From Christiangramia aestuarii (lineage in GTDB: Bacteria > Bacteroidota > Bacteroidia > Flavobacteriales > Flavobacteriaceae), in assembly GCF_009735585.1 (NCBI RefSeq), contig NZ_VJVW01000004.1:248001-312000 (forward strand): a stretch of DNA of 64,000 bases, in the 5' to 3' direction. A program made the position numbers and the translations under genes. Each line of letters opens with the position of its first letter. Positions within the stretch are counted from its first letter, which is position 1. Positions 44,873 to 54,520 of this stretch are shown in pieces. The notes beneath the pieces were generated by a model. That model worked only from the letters and a program-made list of their open reading frames with translations, was not told where the DNA came from and searched no databases.

Positions 44873-47467
44873 TTAGAAGTTAAGTTTTAGGCTTACACTA
44901 TAAGTTCTTCCTGCACCGTAGTACACCTGAGCATCCTTATAGCCATTCCCCTGGTCATTAGCATCAGAAATATATTCTGTATCGAAAATGTTATTCACTT
45001 TTCCGTTGAAAGTAGCAGCTAATGGCCCAACATCGAATTTATGTCTAAGACCGAAGTCGAAAAGACCATATTCCGGAGCCTCCCAGGTATTACCCATTCC
45101 TGGAGAGTTCCTAGCTTCAACAAAGTAAGATGAATACATATCACCTGCATAGTTATAATCTACAAATACAGTAGAATTATCAGCAAAATCATAGCTACCA
45201 CCTACCGCAAAAGTAGTTTGAGCAGCATCACCAACTTTTAGACCTTCAGAATATACATTCACTGTCCTTGGTTCCAGATCGCCGTCCCCATCTAAATCTT
45301 CTTCATCATCATAAATGATGGCTCCATCCTGATCTTTAAGAGTGGCAGATACATTATTGGTCCAGGTCCAATCTCCCAGAGAAACCATACCAGAAACCTT
45401 AAACCTATCGGTAACATTATAAGAGAAATCTAATTCAATTCCCTGGTGTAAGGCATTTACGCCGGCTATGTTATAAAACAACATCATATCCCGGTCAGCA
45501 GGATTTGGATAGCCGTTAGTTATAGCCTTATCTAACCAGCTAGTACGGTAAAGGTTTACATTTGCTTTAAAAGCCGGCCCTCTATATCCATAACCTAATT
45601 CTGCACTAAATACCTTTTCATTACGTGCGTCTGTATTTGCCTCTGTTGAACTGGTTGTGTTCTGAAAAACATTCGTTAGGAAAGGAGCTTTAGAGAAATA
45701 CCCAACATTTGCAAATACGTTGTGGTTAGAAGTAAGGTTGTAGTTAGCACCACCTTTAATTCCGTATCCTAAAAAGTCAACTGTTTCAGAAGTTCTCTCT
45801 GGATCATTAGCTTCAAATTTCATGAAGTTTTCAACCTGGTAAGAGGTGTTAGAAATATCGGCCGCCATGAATACATTAAAATCATCTGTTACATCATATT
45901 CAGCCTGGCCAAAAAGTCCTCCACGAAGAACAGTACCGTCGTAGTCTTTACCAAACTTATCACCAACTACCAATGCCGTTCCTCCATTCAAGTCACTTGA
46001 AGATTCATTTAACCAGTAATCACCACCTAAAAGATCTGTGATCTCATAATAGTGAGAACCTACATAATATCTTCCATCAATTCCTCCAGACAGAGTTAAT
46101 TTGTCTGTAGTAAAGTTTTTGAAAGTAGAAAGAACACCATACCAGTTATGGCTGTTTCTTGAAGCATAAATAATATCAGAAGCTCCAAGTGTACCTAGCT
46201 GCATATTTTCGTCAACAATTCTGTCGAAATCGATCGGCTGGTCAAAGCCACCCAAACGATAGTCATTGTTGCTAAACTTATCTCCTCTGGTTCTTCTTCC
46301 TCCTCCAGATCCGAAAGACGCATAAAGAGCGGTAGAGATTTCAGTATTTTCGCTTAATGTCCAGTAGTGATTCAGGGACATTTGAGGTTTGTGATAGAAA
46401 TTGAATGCAGTATTGTAAACTTCTCCATTTTTATATCCCCAGTCTGCGTTAAAACGCTGTGGCCCTGCTTCAGTTCTATTGTACTCAGCAATGGTTTGAC
46501 GAGTATAGTGTTGACCGTGCTCTTGCTGTGCTCCAAAAGCGTTGAAAGAAAGCAGGTGATCTTCGTTGATTTGCTTAGAAAGGTTTACAAAATAATTGTA
46601 ACCACTAAATTCAGTACCGTCAACATATCCATCTCCCTGGATCTTAGCCGCAGAAACCGTAGCTGCAAATCCATTTTCGCCAACTCCAGTAGAATAAGTC
46701 ATTCCATATTTAGAATAACCATTGTTCCCTACTCCGGCAAAAACATTTCCTCCTTCTTCAGCGTCTATAGACTTGGTTACAATATTAATCGTACCACCAA
46801 TAGAAGGTACGGCAACTTTAGAAGCTCCAAGACCTCTTTGAACCTGCATGGTTTTGGTTACATCCCCAAGACCAGCCCAGTTACTCCAGTAAACACGACC
46901 ATTTTCCATGTCGTTTACAGGAATACCATTGATCATTACCGCAACGTTCTCAGATGAAAATCCTCGAATGTTTACACGAGCATCACCATATCCACCACCC
47001 TGACGAGTAGCATAGATCCCAGGTGTATTCTTAAGGATTTCAGGAAATTCCTGAGTTCCCAGTTTTAAAGCAATATCACCAGCTTTAATGGTAGACACAG
47101 CAACAGGAGTCTTACGGTCTATCGCAAGAGAATAACTTGTTACTACAATCTCGTCTAAAGCATTTTCGTCTGCTCCAAGAACAATGTTACCCAGATCCTG
47201 GGTACCACCCTCTGCAATGTTAAATTCTACTTCTGTAGCCATAAAACCAACAAAGCTAACAACGACTTTTCCTGATGATTTTCCAACTTCAAGGCTGAAG
47301 TTACCATCAAAATCGGTCATGGTACCGTTGCTAGTTCCAACTACTTTAACATTCGCGCCCGGAAGCGGACCGTCTGTTGCGGAATCGATCACCTTACCGG
47401 TAATAGTTCCCTGAGCAAAAATCGTGGCAGATGCAAAAAGCATTGCCAGGAGTAATAATTTCCTCAT
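44873..47467 (-). CDS. TonB-dependent receptor (paralogue 1)
   Basis: From ATG 47467 this 864-residue receptor has a signal peptide (LLLLAMLFASATIFAQG), a carboxypeptidase-like domain (TITGKVIDSATDGPLPGANV), a plug with GYGDARVNIRGFSSENVAVMINGIP and a barrel ending ..TYSVSLKLNF. No SusD gene follows; a repeat lipoprotein takes that place 11 bases downstream. It is closely related to the next receptor, and the two share a promoter-region block, which suggests tandem duplication. Ligand unknown. Confidence 0.93.
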   Translation of the reverse strand: MRKLLLLAMLFASATIFAQGTITGKVIDSATDGPLPGANVKVVGTSNGTMTDFDGNFSLEVGKSSGKVVVSFVGFMATEVEFNIAEGGTQDLGNIVLGADENALDEIVVTSYSLAIDRKTPVAVSTIKAGDIALKLGTQEFPEILKNTPGIYATRQGGGYGDARVNIRGFSSENVAVMINGIPVNDMENGRVYWSNWAGLGDVTKTMQVQRGLGASKVAVPSIGGTINIVTKSIDAEEGGNVFAGVGNNGYSKYGMTYSTGVGENGFAATVSAAKIQGDGYVDGTEFSGYNYFVNLSKQINEDHLLSFNAFGAQQEHGQHYTRQTIAEYNRTEAGPQRFNADWGYKNGEVYNTAFNFYHKPQMSLNHYWTLSENTEISTALYASFGSGGGRRTRGDKFSNNDYRLGGFDQPIDFDRIVDENMQLGTLGASDIIYASRNSHNWYGVLSTFKNFTTDKLTLSGGIDGRYYVGSHYYEITDLLGGDYWLNESSSDLNGGTALVVGDKFGKDYDGTVLRGGLFGQAEYDVTDDFNVFMAADISNTSYQVENFMKFEANDPERTSETVDFLGYGIKGGANYNLTSNHNVFANVGYFSKAPFLTNVFQNTTSSTEANTDARNEKVFSAELGYGYRGPAFKANVNLYRTSWLDKAITNGYPNPADRDMMLFYNIAGVNALHQGIELDFSYNVTDRFKVSGMVSLGDWTWTNNVSATLKDQDGAIIYDDEEDLDGDGDLEPRTVNVYSEGLKVGDAAQTTFAVGGSYDFADNSTVFVDYNYAGDMYSSYFVEARNSPGMGNTWEAPEYGLFDFGLRHKFDVGPLAATFNGKVNNIFDTEYISDANDQGNGYKDAQVYYGAGRTYSVSLKLNF

Positions 47468-47519
47468 TTTGTTTTGTTTGTGTTTGATTAAAATTCGATG
47501 CAAAAAAAAGATTTTCCTA

Positions 47520-47557
47520 CAAAAGAATCATTATCTAAGTGTTAAGACTTTTAACTT
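47520..47557 (-). promoter_or_regulatory. Upstream block shared with the second receptor (copy 1)
   Basis: CAAAAGAATCATTATCTAAG (47520-47539) is followed by GTTAAGACTTTTAACTT (47541-47557). Nearly the same pieces occur before the paralogous receptor at 50528-50590. On the minus strand the first piece includes TTCTTTTG, one base off the -7 consensus. Probably a shared promoter or operator. Confidence 0.5.
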
Positions 47558-47618
47558 ATTCCGATAGAATCCTGCCATTTTTGGTGAATTTCGAAGAATT
47601 TAAAACATGAAATCTTAC

Positions 47619-47653
47619 AAAAAAACTGTTAACAAACTGAATAACAGTTTTTT
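47619..47653 (-). terminator. Second hairpin between the two receptors
   Basis: AAAAAACTGTTA (47620-47631) and TAACAGTTTTTT (47642-47653) form a 12-bp perfect stem with a 10-base loop and a T-run on the minus strand. It may be a second terminator for the upstream receptor or a leader attenuator for the downstream one; its start lies 152 bases away. Confidence 0.55.
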
Positions 47654-47706
47654 AAATTTCAAAAGAACAAAACCAAGAGAATTGTTAATAAATTTTCGGT
47701 AAGGCA

Positions 47707-47738
47707 TAAAAAAAAGCCCGGATAAACCGGGCTTTTCT
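47707..47738 (-). terminator. Terminator after receptor paralogue 2
   Basis: AAAAGCCCGG (47712-47721) and CCGGGCTTTT (47727-47736) form a GC-rich stem with a 5-base loop and T-runs on both sides. It lies about 25 bases beyond the receptor stop and ends that transcript. Confidence 0.88.
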
Positions 47739-47759
47739 TCTTTTAATGAAAAATTGATC

Positions 47760-50492
47760 TTAGAATCTAAAAGCAACGCTCGCATTCCAGGTTCTACCCC
47801 ATCCGAAGAAAACATTGTTTCTAGTGTTCACTCCATCGTAAGTATCGTCCTCAGGACCTGCAAGAATATTAGTATTAGATTCAGACATATAGATATTATC
47901 TGTAACGTTGTTCACGTTAACTCTAAAGCTCAATCTGTTATCTCCCAGATCAAGGCCATAAGAAGCTCCCAGGTCTAACAGACCATAAGAAGGAAGTTCA
48001 AATACCTCGAAATTAGGATTGTTCAATGCATCTGTAGCATCAAAATCTGCATAAAGATTATCTGCATATCTGTAGGTAGCATCAACGTTTAAGTTATCAA
48101 CGATCTGGTAATCTACACCTGCACTGGCAGTGAACTGAGCAGCGTTACCTACCTTAACTCCATCAAGGCTAAGTACTGCATCGTCTACTCCAGGAATTGG
48201 GTTCTGGTTCTCATCGAAGTAAGATGCCACAACATCATCCTTGTATTCCCAGTCTCCAACAGAAAGCATAGCATTCCATTTAAATTTATTGGTTACCCTT
48301 CCATAAAAATCAAATTCAAAACCTTTGTGAACCTGGGTAATCCCAAGTAGGTTGGCAGTACCTCTAATTTCCTGCGGAGTATCCTCAAAGAAAGTAGCTG
48401 CATCACTCTCAAATCTATCTGCCCATGAAGTTCTGTAGATGTTAACGTTAGCATTGAAGTACTGAGAACGGAAACCATATCCTAGTTCAATTCCAAATAC
48501 CTGCTCGTTAGTAAGGTTGGGGTTTAAAGTATTACCAAAGTTGATATAAACCGCATCAAATAATGGTTGCTTAGAGTAATAACCAATGTTACCAAATACG
48601 TTGTGCTGGTCGTTGATATTATAGTTCATACCACCTTTAATATTTCCTCCAAGAATGTTTTCCCATCCTGTCTCCTGGTTACCTGGAGCCTCGTTGAAAT
48701 ATTCAATTCTTTTGAACCCTTGGTTAGATAAAGCACCCTGAACAAAAGCAGAGACCTGGTCTCCGGCATATTCTAACTGTCCGAATACACCAGCCCATCT
48801 TACAAGACCATCATTGTAATAATCAATCTTCTCTTCATCATCAATACTCTTAAATACATTTAAGGTATTTCCAATAGTAGGATCGTAAGTTTCACTTAGG
48901 AATCTATTAGGATTATTGCTATCTGCAGTTGAGCGGTAGATATCCGCCCCCATAAGGTCTACCAATCTACGGTAGTGGAAACCTCTATAAGATCTAAGAT
49001 CTGCACCTACGTCTAAAGTTATCTTATCTGTAAGTTCTGTTTCGAAGTTTGAGATCACCCCAAACCAGTTGTGTGAGTTCACAGAAGAACGCTGTGAAAT
49101 ACCATTTTCACCAGAACGATCTCCGTTCCCGGTGTTTACAAACTGTCCCTGGTATTGTCCTTCACCAGAATATGGCTGTCTAGGATCCCCAAGAGAAGGA
49201 ACATCCTGACCAGAGTTCCAAGCGAAAATATCATCTATAGGAAGCAGACCGTCATCTGTTAAAGGTAAAGCGAAAGACTGTCTACCATTAATTCTTCCAA
49301 TAGAACCAATAGAACCACCTCTACCAAATGAAGCATACGCAGTGGTAGATAATTTAGAAAGGCTTGTAATATCCCATTCCCAGTTAAGAGAAGCTACAGG
49401 CTTGTGGTAAAAGTTTCCTGAGAAAGTAAACTCTTTTCCGTTTCTGTATCCAAAATCTGGGTTATATTTTTCGTTTGGCTCTCCATTTTCCCCATAAGCA
49501 AGGTAGCTGGAAAGTCTGGTAAAGAAACCTCTTTGGTTGTGTTGCTGTGGAGCACCGGTAAGCATGAAATTGAATTCATGGTCATCATTTGGCTGGTATC
49601 CTACTCCAATAAAGTAGTTATATCCTTCAAATTCGGTTCCGTTCACGTAGCCATCACCAGCAGTTCTGCTTAAAAGGAAAGATCCAGACCAACCGCTATC
49701 GCTAAGTCCTGTGTTATAAGAAGCAATTGTTTTCAGGTAATTATCGTTACCGAAACTAGCTTTTACAAAACCACCTTCAGACATTTGAGCTGAACGGGTT
49801 ACAACGTTAATAGTACCTCCAACAGAAGAAACCGCAAGTTTAGAAGAACCTAAACCTCTTTGCACCTGTACTGCAGAAGCTACATCACTAAGACCAGCCC
49901 AGTTACTCCAGTATACCTGCCCGTTTTCCATATCATTAACAGGAATACCGTTGATCATTACAGCAGAGTTCTGAGTATCAAAACCACGAATGGTGATACG
50001 GGAATCTCCAAATCCACCACCTTGTTTAGTAGCGTAGATAGAAGGAGTAGTATTAAGGATCTCAGGGAATTCCTGGTTTCCTAATTTCTCCTGGATCTCT
50101 GTAGAACGTATCGTAGAAACAGCAACCGGTGTTTGACGATCTTTTGCAAGATCCACAACTCCTGTAATAACTACTTCAGATAAAGCATTTGCATCTGGAC
50201 TCAATACAATCTCTCCAAGATCTACGGTTTGACCACCGCTTACATTAAATTGAACAGTTTTAGGAGAATACCCCACAAAACTGATTCTTAGTTTCCCAGA
50301 AGAATCTTCAACATCTATGCTGAAGTTACCGTCGAAGTCGGTCATGGCACCTTGTTGTGTACCAACAACCATTACGTTCGCACCTGGTAATGGACCATCC
50401 ATTTCAGAATCCATTACCGTACCGGTAACCGTTCCCTGAGCAAAAATCGTAGCAGATGCAAGCAACATCGCTAAGAGTAGTAAATTTCTCAT
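47760..50492 (-). CDS. TonB-dependent receptor (paralogue 2)
   Basis: From ATG 50492 the product is 910 residues. It has the same N-terminal design as paralogue 1: signal peptide LLLLAMLLASATIFAQG, TVTGTVMDSEMDGPLPGANV, plug with GFGDSRITIRGFDTQNSAVMINGIP, and barrel ending ..TWNASVAFRF. The longer open frame to 50603 would put 37 residues before the signal and is rejected. It lacks a SusD or lipoprotein partner of its own, and a terminator separates it from paralogue 1. Ligand unknown. Confidence 0.93.
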   Translation of the reverse strand: MRNLLLLAMLLASATIFAQGTVTGTVMDSEMDGPLPGANVMVVGTQQGAMTDFDGNFSIDVEDSSGKLRISFVGYSPKTVQFNVSGGQTVDLGEIVLSPDANALSEVVITGVVDLAKDRQTPVAVSTIRSTEIQEKLGNQEFPEILNTTPSIYATKQGGGFGDSRITIRGFDTQNSAVMINGIPVNDMENGQVYWSNWAGLSDVASAVQVQRGLGSSKLAVSSVGGTINVVTRSAQMSEGGFVKASFGNDNYLKTIASYNTGLSDSGWSGSFLLSRTAGDGYVNGTEFEGYNYFIGVGYQPNDDHEFNFMLTGAPQQHNQRGFFTRLSSYLAYGENGEPNEKYNPDFGYRNGKEFTFSGNFYHKPVASLNWEWDITSLSKLSTTAYASFGRGGSIGSIGRINGRQSFALPLTDDGLLPIDDIFAWNSGQDVPSLGDPRQPYSGEGQYQGQFVNTGNGDRSGENGISQRSSVNSHNWFGVISNFETELTDKITLDVGADLRSYRGFHYRRLVDLMGADIYRSTADSNNPNRFLSETYDPTIGNTLNVFKSIDDEEKIDYYNDGLVRWAGVFGQLEYAGDQVSAFVQGALSNQGFKRIEYFNEAPGNQETGWENILGGNIKGGMNYNINDQHNVFGNIGYYSKQPLFDAVYINFGNTLNPNLTNEQVFGIELGYGFRSQYFNANVNIYRTSWADRFESDAATFFEDTPQEIRGTANLLGITQVHKGFEFDFYGRVTNKFKWNAMLSVGDWEYKDDVVASYFDENQNPIPGVDDAVLSLDGVKVGNAAQFTASAGVDYQIVDNLNVDATYRYADNLYADFDATDALNNPNFEVFELPSYGLLDLGASYGLDLGDNRLSFRVNVNNVTDNIYMSESNTNILAGPEDDTYDGVNTRNNVFFGWGRTWNASVAFRF

Positions 50493-50527
50493 TGTTAAAA
50501 AATTTGTTGTTTGTCTTAAAATTTTTG

Positions 50528-50590
50528 CAAAAGAAATCATTTCTAGGCTTCCGTAAATTACCGAAATGTTAAGATTAGAAATTTTAACTT
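50528..50590 (-). promoter_or_regulatory. Upstream block shared with the first receptor (copy 2)
   Basis: CAAAAGAAATCATTTCTAGG (50528-50547), then, after a 20-base insert, GTTAAGA (50568) and TTTTAACTT (ending 50590). These correspond to the pieces before paralogue 1, where the insert is lacking. Confidence 0.45.
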
Positions 50591-50611
50591 TTGTCCAATT
50601 CAAGTTAAAGC

Positions 50612-50641
50612 AAAAAAATAAGCGCCTGATTCCAAGCGCTT
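50612..50641 (-). terminator. Terminator of pgi transcript
   Basis: AAGCGC (50620-50625) pairs with GCGCTT (50636-50641). On the minus strand the stem is followed by TATTTTTTTG. It lies about 40 bases past the pgi stop. Confidence 0.7.
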
Positions 50642-50679
50642 TAAACTACAAACAAGTTTTTAACAGTATGAAAAATCCA

Positions 50680-52311
50680 TTATTTTAGATAAAACTCTAA
50701 AAGATTCTTGGTTGAGGAGTCATGATCTTCAACAGATTTTGACTCGAAATCTGCGAGAATCTTATTGGCAAGCTGTTTTCCCAGTTCCACACCCCATTGA
50801 TCATAACTGAAAATGTTCCAAATAACTCCCTGTACGAAGATCTGGTGCTCGTACATGGCGATAAGTTTCCCCATACTTTCCGGAGTCAGTTTATCAATAA
50901 GAATGGTAGTGGTAGGATTATTCCCCTTAAAAACCTTAAATGTCTTGATACGATCTATCTCTTCCTGGCTAAAACTTTTAGCTTTTAGCTCGTCTACCAC
51001 CTCAGCTTCGCTCTTTCCATTCAGAAGGGCTTCGGTTTGGGCAAAGTAGTTCGCCATCAGTTTATCCTGGTGAGACTTGTCGCCGAAAAGGGATCTTTTA
51101 AAGCCTATAAAATCTGCCGGGATAAGTTTAGTCCCCTGGTGGATCAGCTGGAAAAAGGCATGCTGAGAATTGGTTCCCGGTTCCCCCCAAATGATGGTTC
51201 CGGTTTCATAATCTACCTCTTCCCCATTACGGTCTACGCTCTTCCCGTTACTTTCCATGATCGCCTGTTGCAGGTAAGATGGAAATTTGTCTAGGTACTG
51301 CGAGTAAGGGATCACCGCCTCGCTTTCCGCCTTAAAGAAATTATTGTACCATATGGTAAGCAGAGCCAGCTGTACAGGCATATTCTCTTTAAATGGCGTA
51401 GCTTTAAAATGCTCATCCATTTTTCTTGCACCTTCTAAAAGGGAAGCAAAATTATCATAACCAATGGCCAGGCTAATGGAAAGCCCAACGGCACTCCAAA
51501 GGGAAAAACGCCCCCCAACCCAGTCCCACATAGGGAATATATTTTCTCTGTCTATCCCAAAACCTTCAACTTTTTCCAGATTGGTAGAGACCGCCACAAA
51601 GTGCTTAGACACTTCTTTCTCCGGAACAGATTTCAGGAACCACTCTCTCACCGTAGTAGCATTACTTAGGGTTTCCATGGTCGTAAAGGTCTTGGATACA
51701 ACCAGGAATAAAGTGGTTTCCGGATTAAGGTCTTTTATAGTCTCATGCACATGGTCCCCGTCTACGTTGGAGATAAAGTGCATTTTCAGGTGATTCTTGT
51801 AGAATTCCAGGCTTTCGGTCACCATCACAGGACCAAGATCTGATCCTCCTATCCCGATGTTCACCACATCTGTAAAGGCTTTGCCGGTATATCCTTTTCT
51901 CTCCCCGCTAATGATCTCCTCACAAAACGCCCTGATCTTTTCTTTTACTTCTTCCACTTCGGGCACCACATTCTCTCCTCTAACCTTGATCTCGGCATCT
52001 TTTGCCGCTCTTAAAGCAGTATGTAGCACGGGACGGTTTTCGGTCTGGTTGATCGCCTCCCCGGAAAAATAGCTCTCTATAGCTTCTTCCAGTTTGCATT
52101 CTTCAGCCAGTTTCAGCAACAGCTCGCGGGTAGTTTCATTGATCCTGTTCTTACTGATATCAACATAGAAATCTTCCCACTGCATGGTAAATTTCGCAGC
52201 CCTCTCTTTATCATTACTGAACATATCTCGCATATGCTCATCCTTGATCTCCTTGAAATGTTGATCTAATTCTTTCCAGGCCCTGGTGGTGGTTGGATTG
52301 ATATTCTTCAT
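50680..52311 (-). CDS. pgi: Glucose-6-phosphate isomerase
   Basis: Pgi interconverts glucose-6-phosphate and fructose-6-phosphate. The 543-residue protein has [12 protein letters not shown], the PGI signature [15 protein letters not shown], catalytic region [16 protein letters not shown] and the C-terminal signature [14 protein letters not shown]. It is normal length. The ATG at 52311 adjoins the stop of the M23 gene, so both lie on one transcript; a terminator follows. Confidence 0.97.
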   Translation of the reverse strand: MKNINPTTTRAWKELDQHFKEIKDEHMRDMFSNDKERAAKFTMQWEDFYVDISKNRINETTRELLLKLAEECKLEEAIESYFSGEAINQTENRPVLHTALRAAKDAEIKVRGENVVPEVEEVKEKIRAFCEEIISGERKGYTGKAFTDVVNIGIGGSDLGPVMVTESLEFYKNHLKMHFISNVDGDHVHETIKDLNPETTLFLVVSKTFTTMETLSNATTVREWFLKSVPEKEVSKHFVAVSTNLEKVEGFGIDRENIFPMWDWVGGRFSLWSAVGLSISLAIGYDNFASLLEGARKMDEHFKATPFKENMPVQLALLTIWYNNFFKAESEAVIPYSQYLDKFPSYLQQAIMESNGKSVDRNGEEVDYETGTIIWGEPGTNSQHAFFQLIHQGTKLIPADFIGFKRSLFGDKSHQDKLMANYFAQTEALLNGKSEAEVVDELKAKSFSQEEIDRIKTFKVFKGNNPTTTILIDKLTPESMGKLIAMYEHQIFVQGVIWNIFSYDQWGVELGKQLANKILADFESKSVEDHDSSTKNLLEFYLK

Positions 52312-53547
52312 TTAAATGCTTTTGTAGGGAATTTGCTCAAGTTCATCCTTAAGAGGCTTGATATAAGCAAAATATTCGTCCTTTAATTCGTCTTCTATAT
52401 GTTTTGCCGAGGGAAGGTTCTGGCGGTATGGATCCACCTGTTTCCCGTTTACCCAGAAACGGTAGCAAACATGGGGTCCCGTAGCCAAACCTGTACTTCC
52501 CACGTAACCTATCACATCTCCCTGCTTTACGGTTTGCCCGGTCTTTACAGCTCTTTTGGTCATGTGAAGATACTGAGTAGTGTACTTAGAATTATGGCGT
52601 ATTTTCACGTAATTTCCGTTTCCTGAAGTATAACTGGAAGCGATCACCGTCCCGTTAGCCGTGCTTACGATAGGGGTATTGTATGCCGCGGCATAATCTG
52701 TTCCCAGGTGGGCCTTCCATCTTTTCTGAACGGGGTGAAATCTTCTTTTGGTATATCTCGAAGAAATTCGGGAATAATTCAATGGCGCCTTTAAGAAAAA
52801 GCTTTGTAATGCCTTGGCCTCCTCATCATAGAAACTTGGTTTGCCAGAAATGCTATCACTTAGATACCTGAAGGCATAGAAAGGTTTATCTGAATGCTTG
52901 AAAACAGCGGCATCTACCTTTTCTATCCCTGCAAAAATAGTATCATCAATATATTTTTCGTGGTAGACCATTTTGAACTGGTCTCCCTTCTGAAGTTTAA
53001 AAAAATCTATACTCCACTGGTAGATATTAGAAAGTTCATATACCAGAAGATTGCTCAGGCCCTGGGATTCCATAGCTTCGGAAAGCGAGGAAACGATCAC
53101 TCCGGAAACCTCTCTTCTCTTTACGGTTACCGGCCTCTTTTTCTTTTCGGCATAGATGCTGTCCCCAAGAGCCACCACGGTATAATTGATCTTGTCATTT
53201 TCGTAGATGAAATACTGCGGGGTTTTCGCTGAATCCTTGGCCTTAAGGATCATATATTTTTTCCCGGCGGTGATACGTGCCGGGTTAAATGTGTCTTTAA
53301 CCTTGTTGGAAATTTCGAACACCTTGCCGTGGCCTACCCCGTTCTGATCCATGATATAACCAAAACTGTCACCAGATTCGATGGTATCTTTAACCACTTC
53401 AAAATCGTCCAGGACAAACCCGTACTCCTTTTCTACCGCAGCTATTTTCTTTGGCTTCACCTCCTTGGTAACCGCCTGGTCTTTTTCCTCGTCATTGCAG
53501 GCAACCAGTGCCAGCATCATCAAAAACAATAAACCTAATTTCTTCAA
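52312..53547 (-). CDS. M23 family peptidoglycan peptidase lipoprotein
   Basis: The 411-residue protein starts at TTG 53547, which is needed to give a lipobox signal (MKKLGLLFLMMLALVAC). It ends in an M23/LytM domain: AHLGTDYAAAYNTPI supplies the first His and Asp, then GSTGLATGPHVCYRFWVNGKQV with the HxCY segment in place of HxHY. This substitution keeps the second catalytic His. The N-terminal region probably folds over the site or binds partners. Role: cutting or remodelling of cell-wall cross-links. It is cotranscribed with pgi. Confidence 0.9.
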   Translation of the reverse strand: MKKLGLLFLMMLALVACNDEEKDQAVTKEVKPKKIAAVEKEYGFVLDDFEVVKDTIESGDSFGYIMDQNGVGHGKVFEISNKVKDTFNPARITAGKKYMILKAKDSAKTPQYFIYENDKINYTVVALGDSIYAEKKKRPVTVKRREVSGVIVSSLSEAMESQGLSNLLVYELSNIYQWSIDFFKLQKGDQFKMVYHEKYIDDTIFAGIEKVDAAVFKHSDKPFYAFRYLSDSISGKPSFYDEEAKALQSFFLKAPLNYSRISSRYTKRRFHPVQKRWKAHLGTDYAAAYNTPIVSTANGTVIASSYTSGNGNYVKIRHNSKYTTQYLHMTKRAVKTGQTVKQGDVIGYVGSTGLATGPHVCYRFWVNGKQVDPYRQNLPSAKHIEDELKDEYFAYIKPLKDELEQIPYKSI

Positions 53548-53552
53548 TTTTC

Positions 53553-54518
53553 TTACTTTTTATTTTCTGTGTTAAACGTATGGTTTACCCATTGTTTGCC
53601 CCAATCCTGTTTTTCCTCTTCAGTCCATAAACCTGGAAAGAAAGAGATTCGCTGAAAGCTTGGCGGAAGAAATTTTTTCCAGTTGGTTCCCCCGGTAGCC
53701 TTCACCGTAGTTTTGTCTTTACTCAGATACCTGTATGCCGCCCCCATATGCATTAACAACCAGTTGATGTTGACGTTCACATCCAGGTTTCGCATGGCCT
53801 GCACCAACTCCTCGTTTTTGCGGTCTTCTTCGTGCATTTTAAGATAACGATGGTATATAGTATTTCCATATACACCGTTTGCTATTCTTAAAAACCGGGG
53901 AGTGTATCTTTTTTCAAATTGTTTTAAAGTGAGCGTTTTTTCACCCGTTTCCAAATCTATCCCGCCCTTTTTCCAGTAAATATGCTCATATAGCTCCTCC
54001 GGGGTGTTCTTTTCAGAAAAATCCTTTCGAATATCTGCAGACACAAGGTTCTCCAGTGGGGTTGAATAAAGCTCGATCATCCTGAACTGTGCAGACTGGA
54101 ATCCGCTGGCCGGAAGTAGCGCCATTCTGAATTTCAGGAATTGCTCTCTCTCCATCCCCTTGATCATAACGTCGAAGGAATCGATGAGGATCCTGAAATA
54201 ACGGTTAATACGATTAAGCTTTTCAATGAAGTAGGAAGCGGTTAGTGTCGCGCTCTCGATGATCTGCTTTTGTTCGTGGATAATAAGCTTGAAATACAGC
54301 TCGGTGATCTGATGATAGGTGATGAAGATCATCTCATCAGGGAAATGCGTATTGGTCTTTTGCAGGCTTAGCAGCGTATCTACCTCAATATAATCCCAGT
54401 AAGACAGGTAGCGATCGTAAAGCAGACCATCTAAATAGGACCCCATATCCTGACCCGAATTCTTAAACTTTTCCTCAAGTTTTATAATTCGTTCCGCGAT
54501 CTCGGGTTTTATCTCCAT
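53553..54518 (-). CDS. kynA: Tryptophan 2,3-dioxygenase
   Basis: TDO opens the indole ring of tryptophan to N-formylkynurenine using haem and O2. The 321-residue protein shows TYHQITELYFKLIIHEQ, the substrate-binding stretch ALLPASGFQSAQFRMIE and a C-terminal LMHMGAAYRYLSKDKTTVKATGG segment for haem and ring stacking. It is slightly longer than typical bacterial TDO. It is downstream of the DUF3108 gene (two bases) and upstream of the M23 gene (five bases). No other kynurenine gene is in the window. Confidence 0.9.
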   Translation of the reverse strand: MEIKPEIAERIIKLEEKFKNSGQDMGSYLDGLLYDRYLSYWDYIEVDTLLSLQKTNTHFPDEMIFITYHQITELYFKLIIHEQKQIIESATLTASYFIEKLNRINRYFRILIDSFDVMIKGMEREQFLKFRMALLPASGFQSAQFRMIELYSTPLENLVSADIRKDFSEKNTPEELYEHIYWKKGGIDLETGEKTLTLKQFEKRYTPRFLRIANGVYGNTIYHRYLKMHEEDRKNEELVQAMRNLDVNVNINWLLMHMGAAYRYLSKDKTTVKATGGTNWKKFLPPSFQRISFFPGLWTEEEKQDWGKQWVNHTFNTENKK

Positions 54519-54520
54519 AT

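Noticed and set aside
46367-46957. Open frame antisense to a TonB receptor (196 residues)
   Set aside because: Overlaps conserved receptor sequence and shows no protein family features.
44873-50492. SusC/SusD polysaccharide utilisation locus
   Set aside because: No SusD-like protein and no carbohydrate-active enzyme is near the receptors.
50493-50603. N-terminal extension of the second receptor
   Set aside because: It would place 37 residues in front of a perfect signal peptide and would run through the likely promoter block.
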